Shown: positions 42,478 through 52,335, numbered from the stretch's first letter. The stretch is 64,000 nucleotides of DNA from Bosea sp. 29B (GCF_902506165.1 NZ_LR733817.1:758152-822151); one strand, 5' to 3'. Made by a program: numbers and translations. The notes: generated by a model not told the origin, from the sequence alone.

Positions 42478-45123
42478 TCAGGCGTGGCGGCGTTCGCTCG
42501 CATCGCCTTCACCCGGCGGGTGATCTCCGTGATCGGGCAGGAAGCGCCGCAGGATCAGCGGCAGCATGCCGCCGGCGCGCAGCGTCTCGCATTCGAGTTC
42601 CGTCTCGACCGCAAGGTGCATTGGGATCGACAGGCGCTCGCCGCCCGCGCGAGCGAGCGTGACCTGCGTCGCGAGACGCGGCACGAGCAGGCTCTCGGGC
42701 ACCGCGATCTCGATGCGGTCGCCGGGCCGGAGCGACAGGCCGGCACCTTGCGCGGCATCGTCGAAGGTGAGCGGCAGGATACCCATGCCGATCAGGTTCG
42801 AACGGTGGATGCGCTCGAAGCTCGCCGCGAGCACAGCGCGGACGCCGAGAAGGCCGAGGCCCTTCGCCGCCCAGTCGCGCGAGGAGCCCGTGCCATAGCG
42901 CTCGCCTGCGACGATCACGATGGCTTCGCCCGCCGCCCGATAGCGCTCCGCGGCGACCCAGAGCGGCAGCACCTCGCAGCTGGCCGCGTGCCGGGTCGAC
43001 CCCGGCGGGAGGTCGGGTTCCAGCCGGTTGAGCACCGTTCGGTTGGTGAACAGGCCGCGCAGCATGACCTCCCAATTGCCACGCCGCGAGGCGTAGACGT
43101 TGAGGTCGCGCGGATTCTCGCCATGCTCGATCAGCCACCGCCCCGCTTGGCTCGCAGCAGGGGTCTGCCCGGCGGGCGAGATATGATCGGTGGTGATGTC
43201 GTCGCCGAGAACCAGGATCGGGTGGGCGCTGAACCGGCCGAGGGAGATGGGCGCGTCGGTACGGGCGAAAGGAGGCCGGCGCAGATAGGTCGACGACGGG
43301 TCCCACGGGAAACGCGGCGTCGACGGCGCGTCGAGCCCGACCCAGTTCGGATCGGCGGAAGCGTGCGCGAACGCGTCACGGAAGTCGCCGCGATCGAGCC
43401 CGGCAGCCAAAGCTGCATCGATCTCCTCGCCCGACGGCCAGAGGTCGGACAGGTGGATTGCAATGTCACCGGCCCGGCCGATCGCGTCGCGTGAGAGGTC
43501 GCGCGTCGCGTCTCCTGCGAGGGCATAGGCGACAACGAGCGGCGGCGAGGCGAGGAAGCCGACCTCAACCTGGCCATGGACGCGTCCGGGGAAGTTGCGA
43601 TTGCCCGAGAGGATCGCGACCGGAAGCGTCTCACCGGCCGAGACTGCCTGCTCCATCACCGGCAGCAGCGGCCCCGAATTGCCGATGCAGGTGGTGCAGC
43701 CATAGCCGACGATCCCGAAGCCGAGAGATTCGAGATCGTCGAGGAGGCCGGAGCGGCGCAAGAAACGCTCGGCCGCCGGCGAGCCCGGCGCGAGCGAGGT
43801 CTTGACCCAGGGCAGCGGAAGAAGGCCAAGCGCACGGGCCTTGCGCGCCACCAGCCCCGCCGCGACAAGCAGGCGCGGGTCGCTGGTGTTGGTGCAGCTC
43901 GTGATCGCGGCGATCGCGACCGGATGGCGTGGCAAACCCGCCGCCAGCGTCGTCGGCTGCGGAAGCGCGGCCAGCGCCGCCGGCACGCCGGAGAGCGGCA
44001 GCCGGTCCTGCGGCCGGAAGGGGCCGGCAAGGCTCGTCTCGACCGTCCCGAGATCAAGTGCCACGGTGTCGGTGAAGCGCGGCTCGGCGGCTGGGTCGAA
44101 CCACAGCCCCTGCGCCTTGGCGTAGGCGTCGACCAGCGCGACGGCCCGCGCGTCACGGCCGGTCTGAGTCAGATAGGCGAGCGTGCGCTCGTCAATGGGG
44201 AAGAAGGCCGTCGACGCTCCGAATTCGGGCGTCATGTTCGCGACGACCGCGCGTTCGCCGGCTGACAGGGTCGAGACACCCGGTCCGAAGAACTCGACGA
44301 AAGCCCCGGTCACCCTGCGCTCGCGCAGGAGCTGCGTGACGGTGAGCGCCAGATCCGTTGCCAGGACGCCCTCGCGCAACCGGCCGTCCAGGCGCACGCC
44401 GATCACATCGGGCAGCCGCATCATCACCGGCATGCCGAACATCACGCTTTCGGCCTCGAGCCCGCCAACGCCCCAGGCCAGCACGCCGATCCCGTTGATC
44501 ATCGGCGTATGGCTGTCGGTCCCGATCAGCGTGTCGGGCACGGCAACCGTGCGGCCCTCGATCACGGTCGTGCCGACGACCGTCGCGAGCTGCTCGAGGT
44601 TGATCGTGTGCATGATGCCGGTACCGGGCGGATTGACCCGCACCCCGAGCATCGCCTGCGTCGCCCATTTGAGGAAGCGGTAGCGCTCGCCGTTGCGGCG
44701 ATATTCGCGCTCCTTGTTGAGATCGGCCGCGCCCGGCAGAGCCGAGACGTCGACACCCAGCGAATGATCGACGGAGACGTCGACCGGCATGACGGGGCTG
44801 AGCGCCTCGGGATCGCCGCCCGCATCGGCGAGCGCGTCGCGCATCCCGGCAATGTCGACCAGCGCCGGCGTGCAGGTGGTGTCGTGCATCAGCACCCGCG
44901 AGGGCTGAAAGGCAATCTCCGCGCTGCTCGTCCCAGCCTTCAGCCAGTCGCGGATCGCTGCGATGGCCGCATCGCGCTCTGCCGAGGAGGGCGCGTTTCG
45001 GGCGACGTTCTCGGCCAGTATGCGAAAGGTGTGCGGCAGGCGAGCGTACTCAGAACCGACCCCGCTGGCGGCGTCTACCCGGATTGCATTCCCGACTGCA
45101 GAGATCGCTGAGAACCGAAGCAT
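42478..45123 (-). CDS. Aconitate hydratase family protein (AcnA type), second copy
   Basis: 881 aa. Cluster cysteines in TSCTNTSDP and [10 protein letters not shown] follow the standard AcnA form, unlike the copy at 1323-4028. [32 protein letters not shown] and [13 protein letters not shown] are intact. The N-terminal substrate loop reads [12 protein letters not shown] instead of QDFTGVPAVVD, so specificity may again differ from citrate/isocitrate. First gene of the operon aconitase - TctC - GntR/FCD. The ATG at 45123 has a poor ribosome site; a later start within the first 25 residues is possible. A housekeeping aconitase is likely encoded elsewhere. Confidence 0.87.
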   Translation of the reverse strand: MLRFSAISAVGNAIRVDAASGVGSEYARLPHTFRILAENVARNAPSSAERDAAIAAIRDWLKAGTSSAEIAFQPSRVLMHDTTCTPALVDIAGMRDALADAGGDPEALSPVMPVDVSVDHSLGVDVSALPGAADLNKEREYRRNGERYRFLKWATQAMLGVRVNPPGTGIMHTINLEQLATVVGTTVIEGRTVAVPDTLIGTDSHTPMINGIGVLAWGVGGLEAESVMFGMPVMMRLPDVIGVRLDGRLREGVLATDLALTVTQLLRERRVTGAFVEFFGPGVSTLSAGERAVVANMTPEFGASTAFFPIDERTLAYLTQTGRDARAVALVDAYAKAQGLWFDPAAEPRFTDTVALDLGTVETSLAGPFRPQDRLPLSGVPAALAALPQPTTLAAGLPRHPVAIAAITSCTNTSDPRLLVAAGLVARKARALGLLPLPWVKTSLAPGSPAAERFLRRSGLLDDLESLGFGIVGYGCTTCIGNSGPLLPVMEQAVSAGETLPVAILSGNRNFPGRVHGQVEVGFLASPPLVVAYALAGDATRDLSRDAIGRAGDIAIHLSDLWPSGEEIDAALAAGLDRGDFRDAFAHASADPNWVGLDAPSTPRFPWDPSSTYLRRPPFARTDAPISLGRFSAHPILVLGDDITTDHISPAGQTPAASQAGRWLIEHGENPRDLNVYASRRGNWEVMLRGLFTNRTVLNRLEPDLPPGSTRHAASCEVLPLWVAAERYRAAGEAIVIVAGERYGTGSSRDWAAKGLGLLGVRAVLAASFERIHRSNLIGMGILPLTFDDAAQGAGLSLRPGDRIEIAVPESLLVPRLATQVTLARAGGERLSIPMHLAVETELECETLRAGGMLPLILRRFLPDHGDHPPGEGDASERRHA

Positions 45124-45146
45124 GATGGATATTGCATATAGAAGAT

Positions 45147-45176
45147 ATAAAATGGAATATGTGGATCGACGTGCAA
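45147..45176 (-). promoter_or_regulatory. Putative promoter of the aconitase-TctC-GntR operon
   Basis: On the minus strand: TTGCAC (-35), 18-base spacer, TTTTAT (-10), ending about 24 bases before the aconitase start. An ATATTGCAT element lies between it and the start codon. The promoter overlaps the 5' part of a dctA relic. Confidence 0.4.
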
Positions 45177-45406
45177 CCTGTTGAGTTCCTGCTCGACGTC
45201 ATCCCCGACACGGTCGTCGACGCCTTAGCCAAGGGCGACCTCCTGTCGGTGGCGCTGGTCTCGATCCTGTTCGGCTATGTGCTCCCGCATCTCGGCGAGC
45301 ACACAAGCCCGTCCGCGGCGTCATCGACGCCGGCGCGCATCTCGTCTTCGGCGCGATCCACGTGATCGTGAAGCTCGCCCCGATCGGCGAGCATTCCGCT
45401 CCTTGA
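45159..45406 (+). pseudogene. dctA: Relic of a C4-dicarboxylate transporter (DctA)
   Basis: The plus strand encodes VEFLLDVIPDTVVDALAKGD and then LLSVALVSILFGYVLPHLGE, clearly the middle of a DAACS dicarboxylate symporter (DctA: IPDTVVGAFAEGN, LFGFAL). Near 45305 the frame breaks; a shift of frame restores VRGVIDAGAHLVFGAIHVIV and KLAPIG, the next DctA segment, before homology ends at about 45388 and a stop at 45404-45406. Both ends of the roughly 430-aa protein are missing. This is a deletion remnant, direct evidence of rearrangement at the boundary between the aconitase operon and the sugar block. Confidence 0.8.
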
Positions 45407-45559
45407 TGTCGAACGTCTCCTCCGCGAGCGCCAGGCATGCGCTATGCACATTCAGCGGGTGTAAGGTCATACCCGCCGTGATTGCCACTCCGGGGAGGCT
45501 TGCTCGACATTGCCGTCCGGGACCTGATTCACGATCGCTAGGCTTGGGACTGAAAGTCG

Positions 45560-46447
45560 ATGACCGAGGGACGACAGTCCGATATCCGCATTCTCGTCAG
45601 CGGCGGAAGCGGCCGGCTTGCCAGTGTGCTGTCGCTCGTCGGCGGGGATCGTGTACAGGCCCTGTCGCGCGCCGAACTCGACATCTCCGATGCCTTCGCC
45701 TTTCAGGCCGCGCTCGCGAGGCTGAAACCGGACGTCGTCATCAATGTGGCGGCGATCGCCAGCCTCGAAGCCTGCGAGCGCACGCCGGAGCGGGCCCAGG
45801 CCATCAACGCGCTGGCGCCCGGTCAGATGGCCCGCGCCTGCGCCCAGGCTGGAACGCCGTTCATCCAGATCTCGACGGATTATGTCTTCGGTGCCCCAAC
45901 GCACCGTCCGTGGCGCGAAAGCGATCCGGTGTCGCCGGTCAACCTGTATGGCGAGCTGAAGGCCGAGGCCGAACGACAGGTCCTCGCCGCCGGCGGGGAG
46001 GTCTGCATCGCTCGGGTGGCCTGGCTGTTCGGCGACGGCAAGGACTTCATCGCCCATCTCCTGCGCGGACAGGACGATAGCGTCAGGATCGCCCGCGATC
46101 AGATCGGCTCTCCGACGCCGATCGTTCCGCTCGCCGGGCGGCTGCTGGACCTGGCCGAACGCATGGCGGCCAGAGAGCCCATCCCGCGCCTGCTCCATCT
46201 CACCGGCTCGCCGGCCGTGTCGCGGGCCGACTGGGTCGCCACGGCCTTCGACGCGCTTCGCCGCGCCGGACGGCGGACACCCGAACTGGTCCCTGTCCCG
46301 ATGAGCGATCTCGGCTCCTCGGTCGTCCGCCCCCATTACAGCGCCCTCGACTCCGGCCTGGCGGCGGAGCTGTTCGGCGGCGAACTCGATTGGCGCGCCG
46401 TGGCCATGCAGGTCGAAACCTTCGCCGAGCGACCGGCGTCGAGCTAG
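45560..46447 (+). CDS. RmlD-like (dTDP-4-dehydrorhamnose reductase family) SDR
   Basis: 295 aa extended SDR. ILVSGGSGRLASVL (Rossmann), DVVINVAAIASLEACE, the catalytic block QISTDYVFGAP, and YGELKAEAE with YxxxK, as in RmlD. The substrate could be a nucleotide sugar or, as in several catabolic relatives, a free sugar acid derivative. It is convergent with the glucokinase gene (13 bases apart) and far from rhamnose genes, so dTDP-rhamnose synthesis is doubtful. The 45407-45559 stretch upstream has only a small GCGGGT/ACCCGC dyad at 45455-45476. Confidence 0.82.
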   Translation: MTEGRQSDIRILVSGGSGRLASVLSLVGGDRVQALSRAELDISDAFAFQAALARLKPDVVINVAAIASLEACERTPERAQAINALAPGQMARACAQAGTPFIQISTDYVFGAPTHRPWRESDPVSPVNLYGELKAEAERQVLAAGGEVCIARVAWLFGDGKDFIAHLLRGQDDSVRIARDQIGSPTPIVPLAGRLLDLAERMAAREPIPRLLHLTGSPAVSRADWVATAFDALRRAGRRTPELVPVPMSDLGSSVVRPHYSALDSGLAAELFGGELDWRAVAMQVETFAERPASS

Positions 46448-46459
46448 GAGCCCCGATAT

Positions 46460-47446
46460 TCACACCGGGCAGGCGCGCGACGCGTCCGCGATCCGCAGCC
46501 ATTCGACGCAACCGATCAGGGCGACACGATCGTCGAGCAGGAGATGCGCGTCGAAATCCGCCATGAACGGACCCATCCGACCTTTGGCACGGAAGGCATC
46601 GCGAAAAGTGTCGGTACCGACAAGGAGAGGCGCGAGCGCCCGGCAAACGCCGCCATAGAGATAGATGCCGCCATGCGGCAGGAAGGTCAGGGCGAGATCG
46701 CCCGCGACCCGCCCGAGCAAGCGCAGGAAAAGATGGGCGGCCGCGACCGCCTGCTCATCGGTTCCCGCGACCGCGGCGCTGGTGATCTCGGCGCTCGTCC
46801 TGGCTCGGCACGGCCGACCATCGCGATGGCAGACCCAGGCATGGATCTCGCGCAAGCCATTGCCGGACAAGGCTCGCTCGACCGAGGCGCGGCCCCGGCC
46901 TGCCGCCAGCGCGGCCTGGAGCCCGCATTCCTCCTCGCCCTCGATCGCCAGTGTCGTGTGCCCGCATTCGGCGGCCGCGACATGGGGCACCCGTCCGAAC
47001 GCCGGCCAATGGCAGGCGGCGGCGTTGAAGCCGGTGCCGGCACCCAGGACCATGCGGGTGGCACGCAGTGGCAGCGACACGGCCGATGCGAGAACCGGCT
47101 GCGTCTCCAATCGTTCAGGCGCGATGAGCGAATACCCCAGCGCCTCGAAATCGTTCAGGAAGCCGACGGAGGGCGCGCCGGTCAGCGCCTGCAGACCGCT
47201 CCGGGCGATCATCCAGTCGCGGTTCGTCAATTGCGCCCCGTCCGGCGTCGGAACCCCGGCCAGCGCGATGCAGCAGGCATCGAGGCGCCGCTGGCCGAGC
47301 CGGTCCAGATAGGTCTCGACCACCGCTTCATAGCTGTCGAAATCGCCATTGGCGAAGCTGCCCAGACTTTCCGGGACGAGCTCGCCATCCTCGACGACGC
47401 CGAGCCTCGTATTCGTGCCGCCGATATCGGAGACCAGTGCCATCAT
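46460..47446 (-). CDS. glk: Glucokinase (Glk family)
   Basis: 328 aa hexokinase-fold kinase of the bacterial glucokinase family: SDIGGTNTRLG phosphate-1 motif, LTNRDWMI, FLNDFEALGYS with catalytic D99, GAGTGFNAAA and ECGHTTL (sugar contact), GGIYLYGG near the C-terminus. It phosphorylates glucose or a close hexose with ATP in the cytoplasm. Last gene of a minus-strand block that starts with a NitT/TauT transporter and includes two sugar oxidoreductases, 72 bases after the second of these. Two adjacent ATG codons are possible starts. Confidence 0.87.
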   Translation of the reverse strand: MMALVSDIGGTNTRLGVVEDGELVPESLGSFANGDFDSYEAVVETYLDRLGQRRLDACCIALAGVPTPDGAQLTNRDWMIARSGLQALTGAPSVGFLNDFEALGYSLIAPERLETQPVLASAVSLPLRATRMVLGAGTGFNAAACHWPAFGRVPHVAAAECGHTTLAIEGEEECGLQAALAAGRGRASVERALSGNGLREIHAWVCHRDGRPCRARTSAEITSAAVAGTDEQAVAAAHLFLRLLGRVAGDLALTFLPHGGIYLYGGVCRALAPLLVGTDTFRDAFRAKGRMGPFMADFDAHLLLDDRVALIGCVEWLRIADASRACPV

Positions 47447-47518
47447 CGGGGCGCGCTCATTGCGCCGCTGCGCTCGTCGAGCATCTGGCTCGCCATGGCG
47501 TTGCTCGCTTCTCTTCGT

Positions 47519-48550
47519 TCAGGCTCTGACCGGCTCGGCGCGGCCGGAGCGCACCGAGCGATAGGCCGCGTCGATCATCGCGAAGGCATGGCGGCCATCG
47601 TCCAGGGTGACGGGCATGGGCCCGCCCTCCTTGAGGGCCTTCACGAACGCCCAGGCGACATGCTCGTGGAAGACGCCGGTCTTGAAATGCGGAACGGTCG
47701 GCGACGACGCCCAACGCCCACCACCCTCCTCACGGCGGAACACCCTGAGGAATTCGCTCTCGCGCGTCGGACGCGAGGCGATGTCGACGCCGCCGAGCAG
47801 GATCGTGCCCTCGGTGCCGTAGATCTCGATCGAGGTGTCGGCGGCGGCGAACGCCCAGCTCGTCGTGACCTCGGCGATCATCCCGTTCCCGTAGCGGAAG
47901 ACCGCCGCGGCAGTATCCTCGACCGGCAGGCCGAAGGTGTCGGACGAGCTCGTCGCATAGGCGCTCTCCGGCATCCCGAACAGCCAGTGCAGGAAATCGG
48001 CGGCGTGCACGCCTTCGTCGAGCAAGGTGCCGCCGCCCGATTGCGCGGGATCGACGAACCAGCCCTTGCGGAAATTCGGGTCGAAACCGTGGCTGTGTCC
48101 GTGCCTGATGCGCACCAGCGTGATGCGGCCGACGACACCCTCGCGCAGCAGATCGGCGATCTCGTGGTTCACCGGGTCGAAGCGCTTCGGGAAGCTCTGC
48201 ATGAAGCGGATGCCGGTCTCCGCCACGATCGCGGCGATGGCGTCGCACTGCTCCATGGTGGCGCCGAGCGGCTTCTCGCACAGCACCGGCAGCCCCTTCT
48301 CCGCAGCGGCGCGGACCAGCGCCGGATGGTTCACGGTTTCCGAGCAGATCGCGACCGCATCACTGCCGGCGAGCAGCGTGGCGAGATCGGCGACGGCTGC
48401 GATGCCGTGCTGCCTGGCGAAAGCCTCCAGGCGCGCAGGGTCGGCATCGCAGGCGCCGGCGACGGCGACGCCCTCGCTCGCCAGGAAGGCCTTCGTCCAG
48501 AAATTGGCGTGGTAGTGAGCGACCCCCAGGATCGCGATCCGCAGGCTCAT
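47519..48550 (-). CDS. Gfo/Idh/MocA family oxidoreductase (copy 2)
   Basis: 343 aa. N-terminal Rossmann domain (RIAILGVAHYHANFW, where the usual GxGxxG is replaced by GVAHYH), CEKPLG with the catalytic lysine, and the C-terminal alpha/beta domain with GGGTLLDEGVHAADFLHWLFG containing the D/H pair. Enzymes of this family oxidise or reduce sugars, inositols or cyclic polyols with NAD(P). Start overlaps the stop of the preceding family member (ATGA), so the two are co-translated and may form a heteromer or act in sequence. Confidence 0.88.
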   Translation of the reverse strand: MSLRIAILGVAHYHANFWTKAFLASEGVAVAGACDADPARLEAFARQHGIAAVADLATLLAGSDAVAICSETVNHPALVRAAAEKGLPVLCEKPLGATMEQCDAIAAIVAETGIRFMQSFPKRFDPVNHEIADLLREGVVGRITLVRIRHGHSHGFDPNFRKGWFVDPAQSGGGTLLDEGVHAADFLHWLFGMPESAYATSSSDTFGLPVEDTAAAVFRYGNGMIAEVTTSWAFAAADTSIEIYGTEGTILLGGVDIASRPTRESEFLRVFRREEGGGRWASSPTVPHFKTGVFHEHVAWAFVKALKEGGPMPVTLDDGRHAFAMIDAAYRSVRSGRAEPVRA

Positions 48551-49611
48551 CTCGGCTCCATTGGTGCTGTGGGCGCGGTCGGCACACGCTGCCCGGTCCG
48601 CGCCGCCTGATAGATCGCCTCGGCAACCTCGACCGAGCGCAGGCCGGCCTCGGCGGTGCCGTCAGCCGGCGCGAGCCCGCGCACGACATCGAGCCAATGG
48701 CGGTGATGGGCTTGCCCGAGCGGCACGTCGATGAGCGGCGGCGCGACCCAGGCCTTCTCGCCGGTCAGGTCGGGCGCGAAGAGCGCGGCCGAGCCCCGCT
48801 CCGTGCGCAGGAAGACCGTGCCGGCGTCGGTATAGAGCTCGAGCCGGAAACGGTCGCAGCCCGCCCGCTCGGTATAGCTCATCTCATGGCTGGCGATCGC
48901 GCCGTCGGCCAGGCCGTAGGTCGCGGCGACGGTGTCCTCCAGCGCGGTGCGGACGGTGCGGCCGTCTGCCAGCCGCCGCTCCGGCCGCGCTGTCCGCGCA
49001 CGTGCCGCGACATCGCCGATCTCGCCGAAGAGATGGCGGCACAGGTCGATCCCATGCACGCCAAGCTGCATCACGACCCCGCCCGAGACCTCGCCGGGCC
49101 GGAAGAACCAGTCGGCCCAGTCGGCGCCGGGCGTGGCGTTGCGCAGTCGCAGCGAATGAACCCTGCCGAGCCTGCCGCTCGCCAGCAGCTCGCGCAGCCA
49201 GAGCACTTCGGGAAAGTAGCGGTGCATGAAGCTGACGCTCAGCGGCGCTGAGGCTTTCGCCGCTGCAGCGAGGATCGCGCGGCATTGCGCGCTGTCGAGC
49301 GCCATCGGCTTTTGCAGCAGCACCGCCTTGCCGGCGCCAAGCGCATCGATGGCGATACGCTCATGGGTGTTGTCGGGCGAGGCGATGACGACGGCGTCGA
49401 TCGCGGGATCGTCGAGCACCGTCCGATAGTCGGTCTCGACGCGGGCGATGCCGAGCGCGGCAGCGCGCGTCTCGGCAACCTCGCGCCGCCGCCCGACGAG
49501 AGTCGCAATCTGCGCCCCGCCCGCGGCCCGGAGACCGCCGACATGATAGTCGGCGATGAAGCCTGCGCCGATCAGCGCCACGCAGACCTTGTCCGACGGG
49601 GAGCGGCTCAT
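48547..49611 (-). CDS. Gfo/Idh/MocA family oxidoreductase (copy 1)
   Basis: 354 aa. ALIGAGFIADYHVGGLRA cofactor motif, LLQKPMALD (EKP replaced by QKP, lysine kept), SFMHRYFPEV and GGVVMQLGVHGIDLCRHLFG. Divergent from copy 2 in sequence, so not a recent duplication. Lies 76 bases after the substrate-binding protein gene. Together with copy 2 and glucokinase it suggests oxidation or epimerisation of a sugar followed by phosphorylation. Confidence 0.88.
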   Translation of the reverse strand: MSRSPSDKVCVALIGAGFIADYHVGGLRAAGGAQIATLVGRRREVAETRAAALGIARVETDYRTVLDDPAIDAVVIASPDNTHERIAIDALGAGKAVLLQKPMALDSAQCRAILAAAAKASAPLSVSFMHRYFPEVLWLRELLASGRLGRVHSLRLRNATPGADWADWFFRPGEVSGGVVMQLGVHGIDLCRHLFGEIGDVAARARTARPERRLADGRTVRTALEDTVAATYGLADGAIASHEMSYTERAGCDRFRLELYTDAGTVFLRTERGSAALFAPDLTGEKAWVAPPLIDVPLGQAHHRHWLDVVRGLAPADGTAEAGLRSVEVAEAIYQAARTGQRVPTAPTAPMEPR

Positions 49612-49687
49612 GATGCCTCGCGCAAAGACGTCAGTTCAGGAGAGATGAGCGAGGCGGCCTCCAGGAGAAAGCCGCCCCGTCCGGCGA

Positions 49688-50737
49688 TCAGGGCTTCCAT
49701 CGGCCCTCGATCGCGACCAGAGCCGGATCCACCGCCTTCAGCGGAGCGGTATAGGTGTAGGTCAGCGCGTCGATGGGCTGGCCCGGGATGCGGTTGGTCG
49801 CCTTCAGGAAGCCGACGATCGCCGCCATGTCGTCGACATAGGCCTGATCCACTTTCGAGTTGAAGCTGTAGTCGGCGAGCAGCGCCTCGTTCATCTCGGC
49901 CGGCTGCTTCTGGACATCCGAGAAGATCTTGATCACCTCCGCCTTGTTGGCGGGGTCGGCGACATAGGCCTGCGCCTTGAGTAGCACCTTGACCAGGGCG
50001 TTCGCCGCATTCGGGTTCTTGCGCACCCAGTCCTGCGAGGCGACCCAGATCGTGCGGTTGTTGGAGACGGGCGCGGCTTCGCCCTTGTTCTTGGCGAAAT
50101 AGCTGGTCGTGCCGCTATGGACGATCCTGGCGCCCTGCTCCTTGACGGCGCGGTACGGGAACGGCTCCCAGAACACCATGCCCTGGATCTCGTTGCTGGC
50201 CATCGCCGCCATCGCTTCCGGCGGAGCGAGGTTGACGGTCTTGATCTTGCTCGCATCCAGCCCGTAGCGCTTGGCGACATTGTCGAGCAGCGCGCCGGAG
50301 GTCGAACTCACCAAAAGGCCGAGCTTGACCTTGTAGAGATCCTCCGGGTTCTCGACGCCGGCATCCTTGCGGACGACGATCTTCTCCAGCCCGTGGCTGA
50401 CGGCATTGGTGCCGAGGATGACCACCGGCACGCCGTTATGCGCCATCGAGACCGGCGGCAGATTGCCGGGCGTCCAGAGCTGGACCTGGTCGGCGAGCAG
50501 CGCTTCGCCGGCGAGGTTGCCCGAGGCGAAGGTCTTGAACTCGACGGTCTTGAAGCCGGCCTCGGCGAACCAGCCCTTCTCCTTCGCGACGATGTGGACG
50601 AGGAAGGGCAGGTCCGGGCCGATGCTGATCGAGAGCTTGTCGGTCTCGAGCTTCTGCGCCGCCGCCGGCAGCAGGCCGGCCAGCGTCAGCAGCCCGGCCA
50701 GCGCCGCGCTGCGCAAATGCGTCGAAAATGCCGTCAT
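49688..50737 (-). CDS. NitT/TauT-type ABC substrate-binding protein
   Basis: 349 aa. Signal peptide (LRSAALAGLLTLAGLLPAAAQ) and SsuA/TauA-like core: LPFLVHIVAKEKGWFAEAGF, FASGNLAGEALLADQVQL, KLGLLVSSTSGALLDNVAKRYGL and EPFPYRAVKEQGARIV. This family binds sulfonates, sulfate esters, nitrate, cyanate, thiamin precursors or aromatic acids. Last transport gene of the operon ATPase - permease - permease - binding protein. Given the sugar oxidoreductases downstream and a sulfatase nearby, an organosulfur sugar is possible but unproven. Confidence 0.9.
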   Translation of the reverse strand: MTAFSTHLRSAALAGLLTLAGLLPAAAQKLETDKLSISIGPDLPFLVHIVAKEKGWFAEAGFKTVEFKTFASGNLAGEALLADQVQLWTPGNLPPVSMAHNGVPVVILGTNAVSHGLEKIVVRKDAGVENPEDLYKVKLGLLVSSTSGALLDNVAKRYGLDASKIKTVNLAPPEAMAAMASNEIQGMVFWEPFPYRAVKEQGARIVHSGTTSYFAKNKGEAAPVSNNRTIWVASQDWVRKNPNAANALVKVLLKAQAYVADPANKAEVIKIFSDVQKQPAEMNEALLADYSFNSKVDQAYVDDMAAIVGFLKATNRIPGQPIDALTYTYTAPLKAVDPALVAIEGRWKP

Positions 50738-50773
50738 TCGAACCTCCCCTTTTTGGTTTTCGGATAGTCGCCT

Positions 50774-51547
50774 CTAGCTGCCGTGCCAGCGGCCGACCCA
50801 ATGCCGGATCGCCACGCCGATGGCCGCGTCGGTCAGGAGATTGAGGGCGCCGATCAGCAGGATGCCGACGATGATGACGCCGACCGAGCCGCCGGCATTG
50901 CGCTCGGCGATGATCATGTAGCCGAGGCCCCTGTCGGCTGCGATCAGCTCGGCGGCGACGAGCACGCCGAAGCTCAGGCCCCAGCCGATGCGCAGCCCCG
51001 TCGCCAGATCGGGCGCGGCGGCAGGGATCGCGACGCGCAAGAGCAGCGGCACGCCCGAGAGGCCCATGGTCTGGCCGGCGCGCAGCAGCATCGGATCGAC
51101 GCCGCGCATGCCCTGATAGGCGGCGGTGACGACCGGGAAGAAGGCGCCGAGGAAGATGATGAAGAACTTCGAGGGCTCGCCGAGGCCGAACCAGATGATC
51201 GCCAGCGGAATCCAGGCCAGCGGCGGGATCGGCCGCAGCAGCTCGACCAGCGGGCTTACGATCAGTCCGAAGCGGCGATACCAGCCGGCGGGGATGCCGA
51301 CCACGACGCCGGCGAGCGCTCCGAGGGCAAAGCCGGAGAAGACCCGGGCCAGGCTCCAGGACAGGTTCTCGCCGAGTTGCTGCGCCGTCAGGCGCTCGGT
51401 GGCGGCAGCGATGGCGAGCGACGGGCTCGGGAACACCGCCGGGTCGATCAGACCCGTGCGCACCGAGGTTTCCCAGAGCAGGATCACAGCCAGCGTGCCG
51501 ATGACGCCGAGCGCAAGATCGTTGCTGCGAAGGGTGCCCGCGCTCAT
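50774..51547 (-). CDS. NitT/TauT-type ABC permease (SsuC-like), second subunit
   Basis: 257 aa, about six membrane helices. The EAA-type loop for ATPase contact is GQTMGLSGVPLLLRVAIPAAAPDLATGLR, and PIPPLAWIPLAIIWFGLGEPSK is the family signature. ATG at 51547 overlaps the stop of the first permease gene; the longer open frame upstream is a shadow of that gene. Pairs with 51544-52335 to form the membrane channel. Confidence 0.9.
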   Translation of the reverse strand: MSAGTLRSNDLALGVIGTLAVILLWETSVRTGLIDPAVFPSPSLAIAAATERLTAQQLGENLSWSLARVFSGFALGALAGVVVGIPAGWYRRFGLIVSPLVELLRPIPPLAWIPLAIIWFGLGEPSKFFIIFLGAFFPVVTAAYQGMRGVDPMLLRAGQTMGLSGVPLLLRVAIPAAAPDLATGLRIGWGLSFGVLVAAELIAADRGLGYMIIAERNAGGSVGVIIVGILLIGALNLLTDAAIGVAIRHWVGRWHGS

Positions 51548-52335
51548 CGCCGCACCTGATCGAGATTGCCGGCCCAGGGCATGAGGATGCGTTCGAGCCC
51601 GGCGAGCCCGCTGGAGATCAGGAAGCCGAGCAGTCCGATCACCAGCATGCCGACGATGGTGATCTCGCTGCGATAGAAGGTGCGCGCCTCCATGATCAGG
51701 GCGCCCAGCCCCTGGATCGTGCCGATCATCTCGGCGCCGACGATAACCATGAAGCCGACGCCGAGCGCCATGCGGGCGCCGGCGAAGATGCGCGGCAACG
51801 CCGCCGGCAGCACGACCTCGCGATAGAGTTCCGGGCCCTGCATCCCGAAGGAGCGCGCCGCCCGAACCAGCACAGGGTCGACATAGCGGACGCCAGCGAT
51901 CACGTTCGACAGCATCGTCCAGAAGCAGCCATAGCCGATCAGCACGACCTTGGTCAGCTCGCCCGCCCCGAACCAGACGATGACGAGCGGCAGCAGGCTC
52001 AGCGTCGCGACCGAGCGGCAGAACACGATGAGTGGGGCGCTCAGCTTGTCGAGCACCGGCAGGGCGCCGATCAGCAGGCCGAGCGGCACGGCGAGCAGGA
52101 TGGCTGCGACATAGCCTTGCAGCACGCGCCAGATCGTCACGCCGGCATGGGTCCAGAGCGAGACGCCGGTGGGAAAGCCGGTGAGCGACAATTCGACGAA
52201 GCCGCGGGCGATCTTGCTCGGCGGCGGAAACTGATAGGCCTTGAGCAGGCCGTAGCCGACGGCGAGCTCCCAGGCCGCGAGCAGCACGGCGATGACCGCG
52301 AGCGAGCTGGCGGCGCGGGCGAGCCGGGCGTTCAT
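51544..52335 (-). CDS. NitT/TauT-type ABC permease (SsuC-like), first subunit
   Basis: 263 aa with about six helices. SVATLSLLPLVIVWFGAGELTK and the coupling loop ARSFGMQGPELYREVVLPAALPRIFAGAR are typical. Start overlaps the ATPase stop (ATGA) and its own stop overlaps the next permease start. Two distinct permeases instead of one homodimeric SsuC-like subunit give a heterodimeric channel. Confidence 0.9.
   Translation of the reverse strand: MNARLARAASSLAVIAVLLAAWELAVGYGLLKAYQFPPPSKIARGFVELSLTGFPTGVSLWTHAGVTIWRVLQGYVAAILLAVPLGLLIGALPVLDKLSAPLIVFCRSVATLSLLPLVIVWFGAGELTKVVLIGYGCFWTMLSNVIAGVRYVDPVLVRAARSFGMQGPELYREVVLPAALPRIFAGARMALGVGFMVIVGAEMIGTIQGLGALIMEARTFYRSEITIVGMLVIGLLGFLISSGLAGLERILMPWAGNLDQVRR

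Noticed and set aside
46544..48610. 688-codon plus-strand open frame
   Set aside because: It is antisense to glucokinase and two Gfo/Idh/MocA genes whose motifs are intact; its translation is Arg/Ala/Gly-rich without any motif, as expected for a GC-rich shadow frame.
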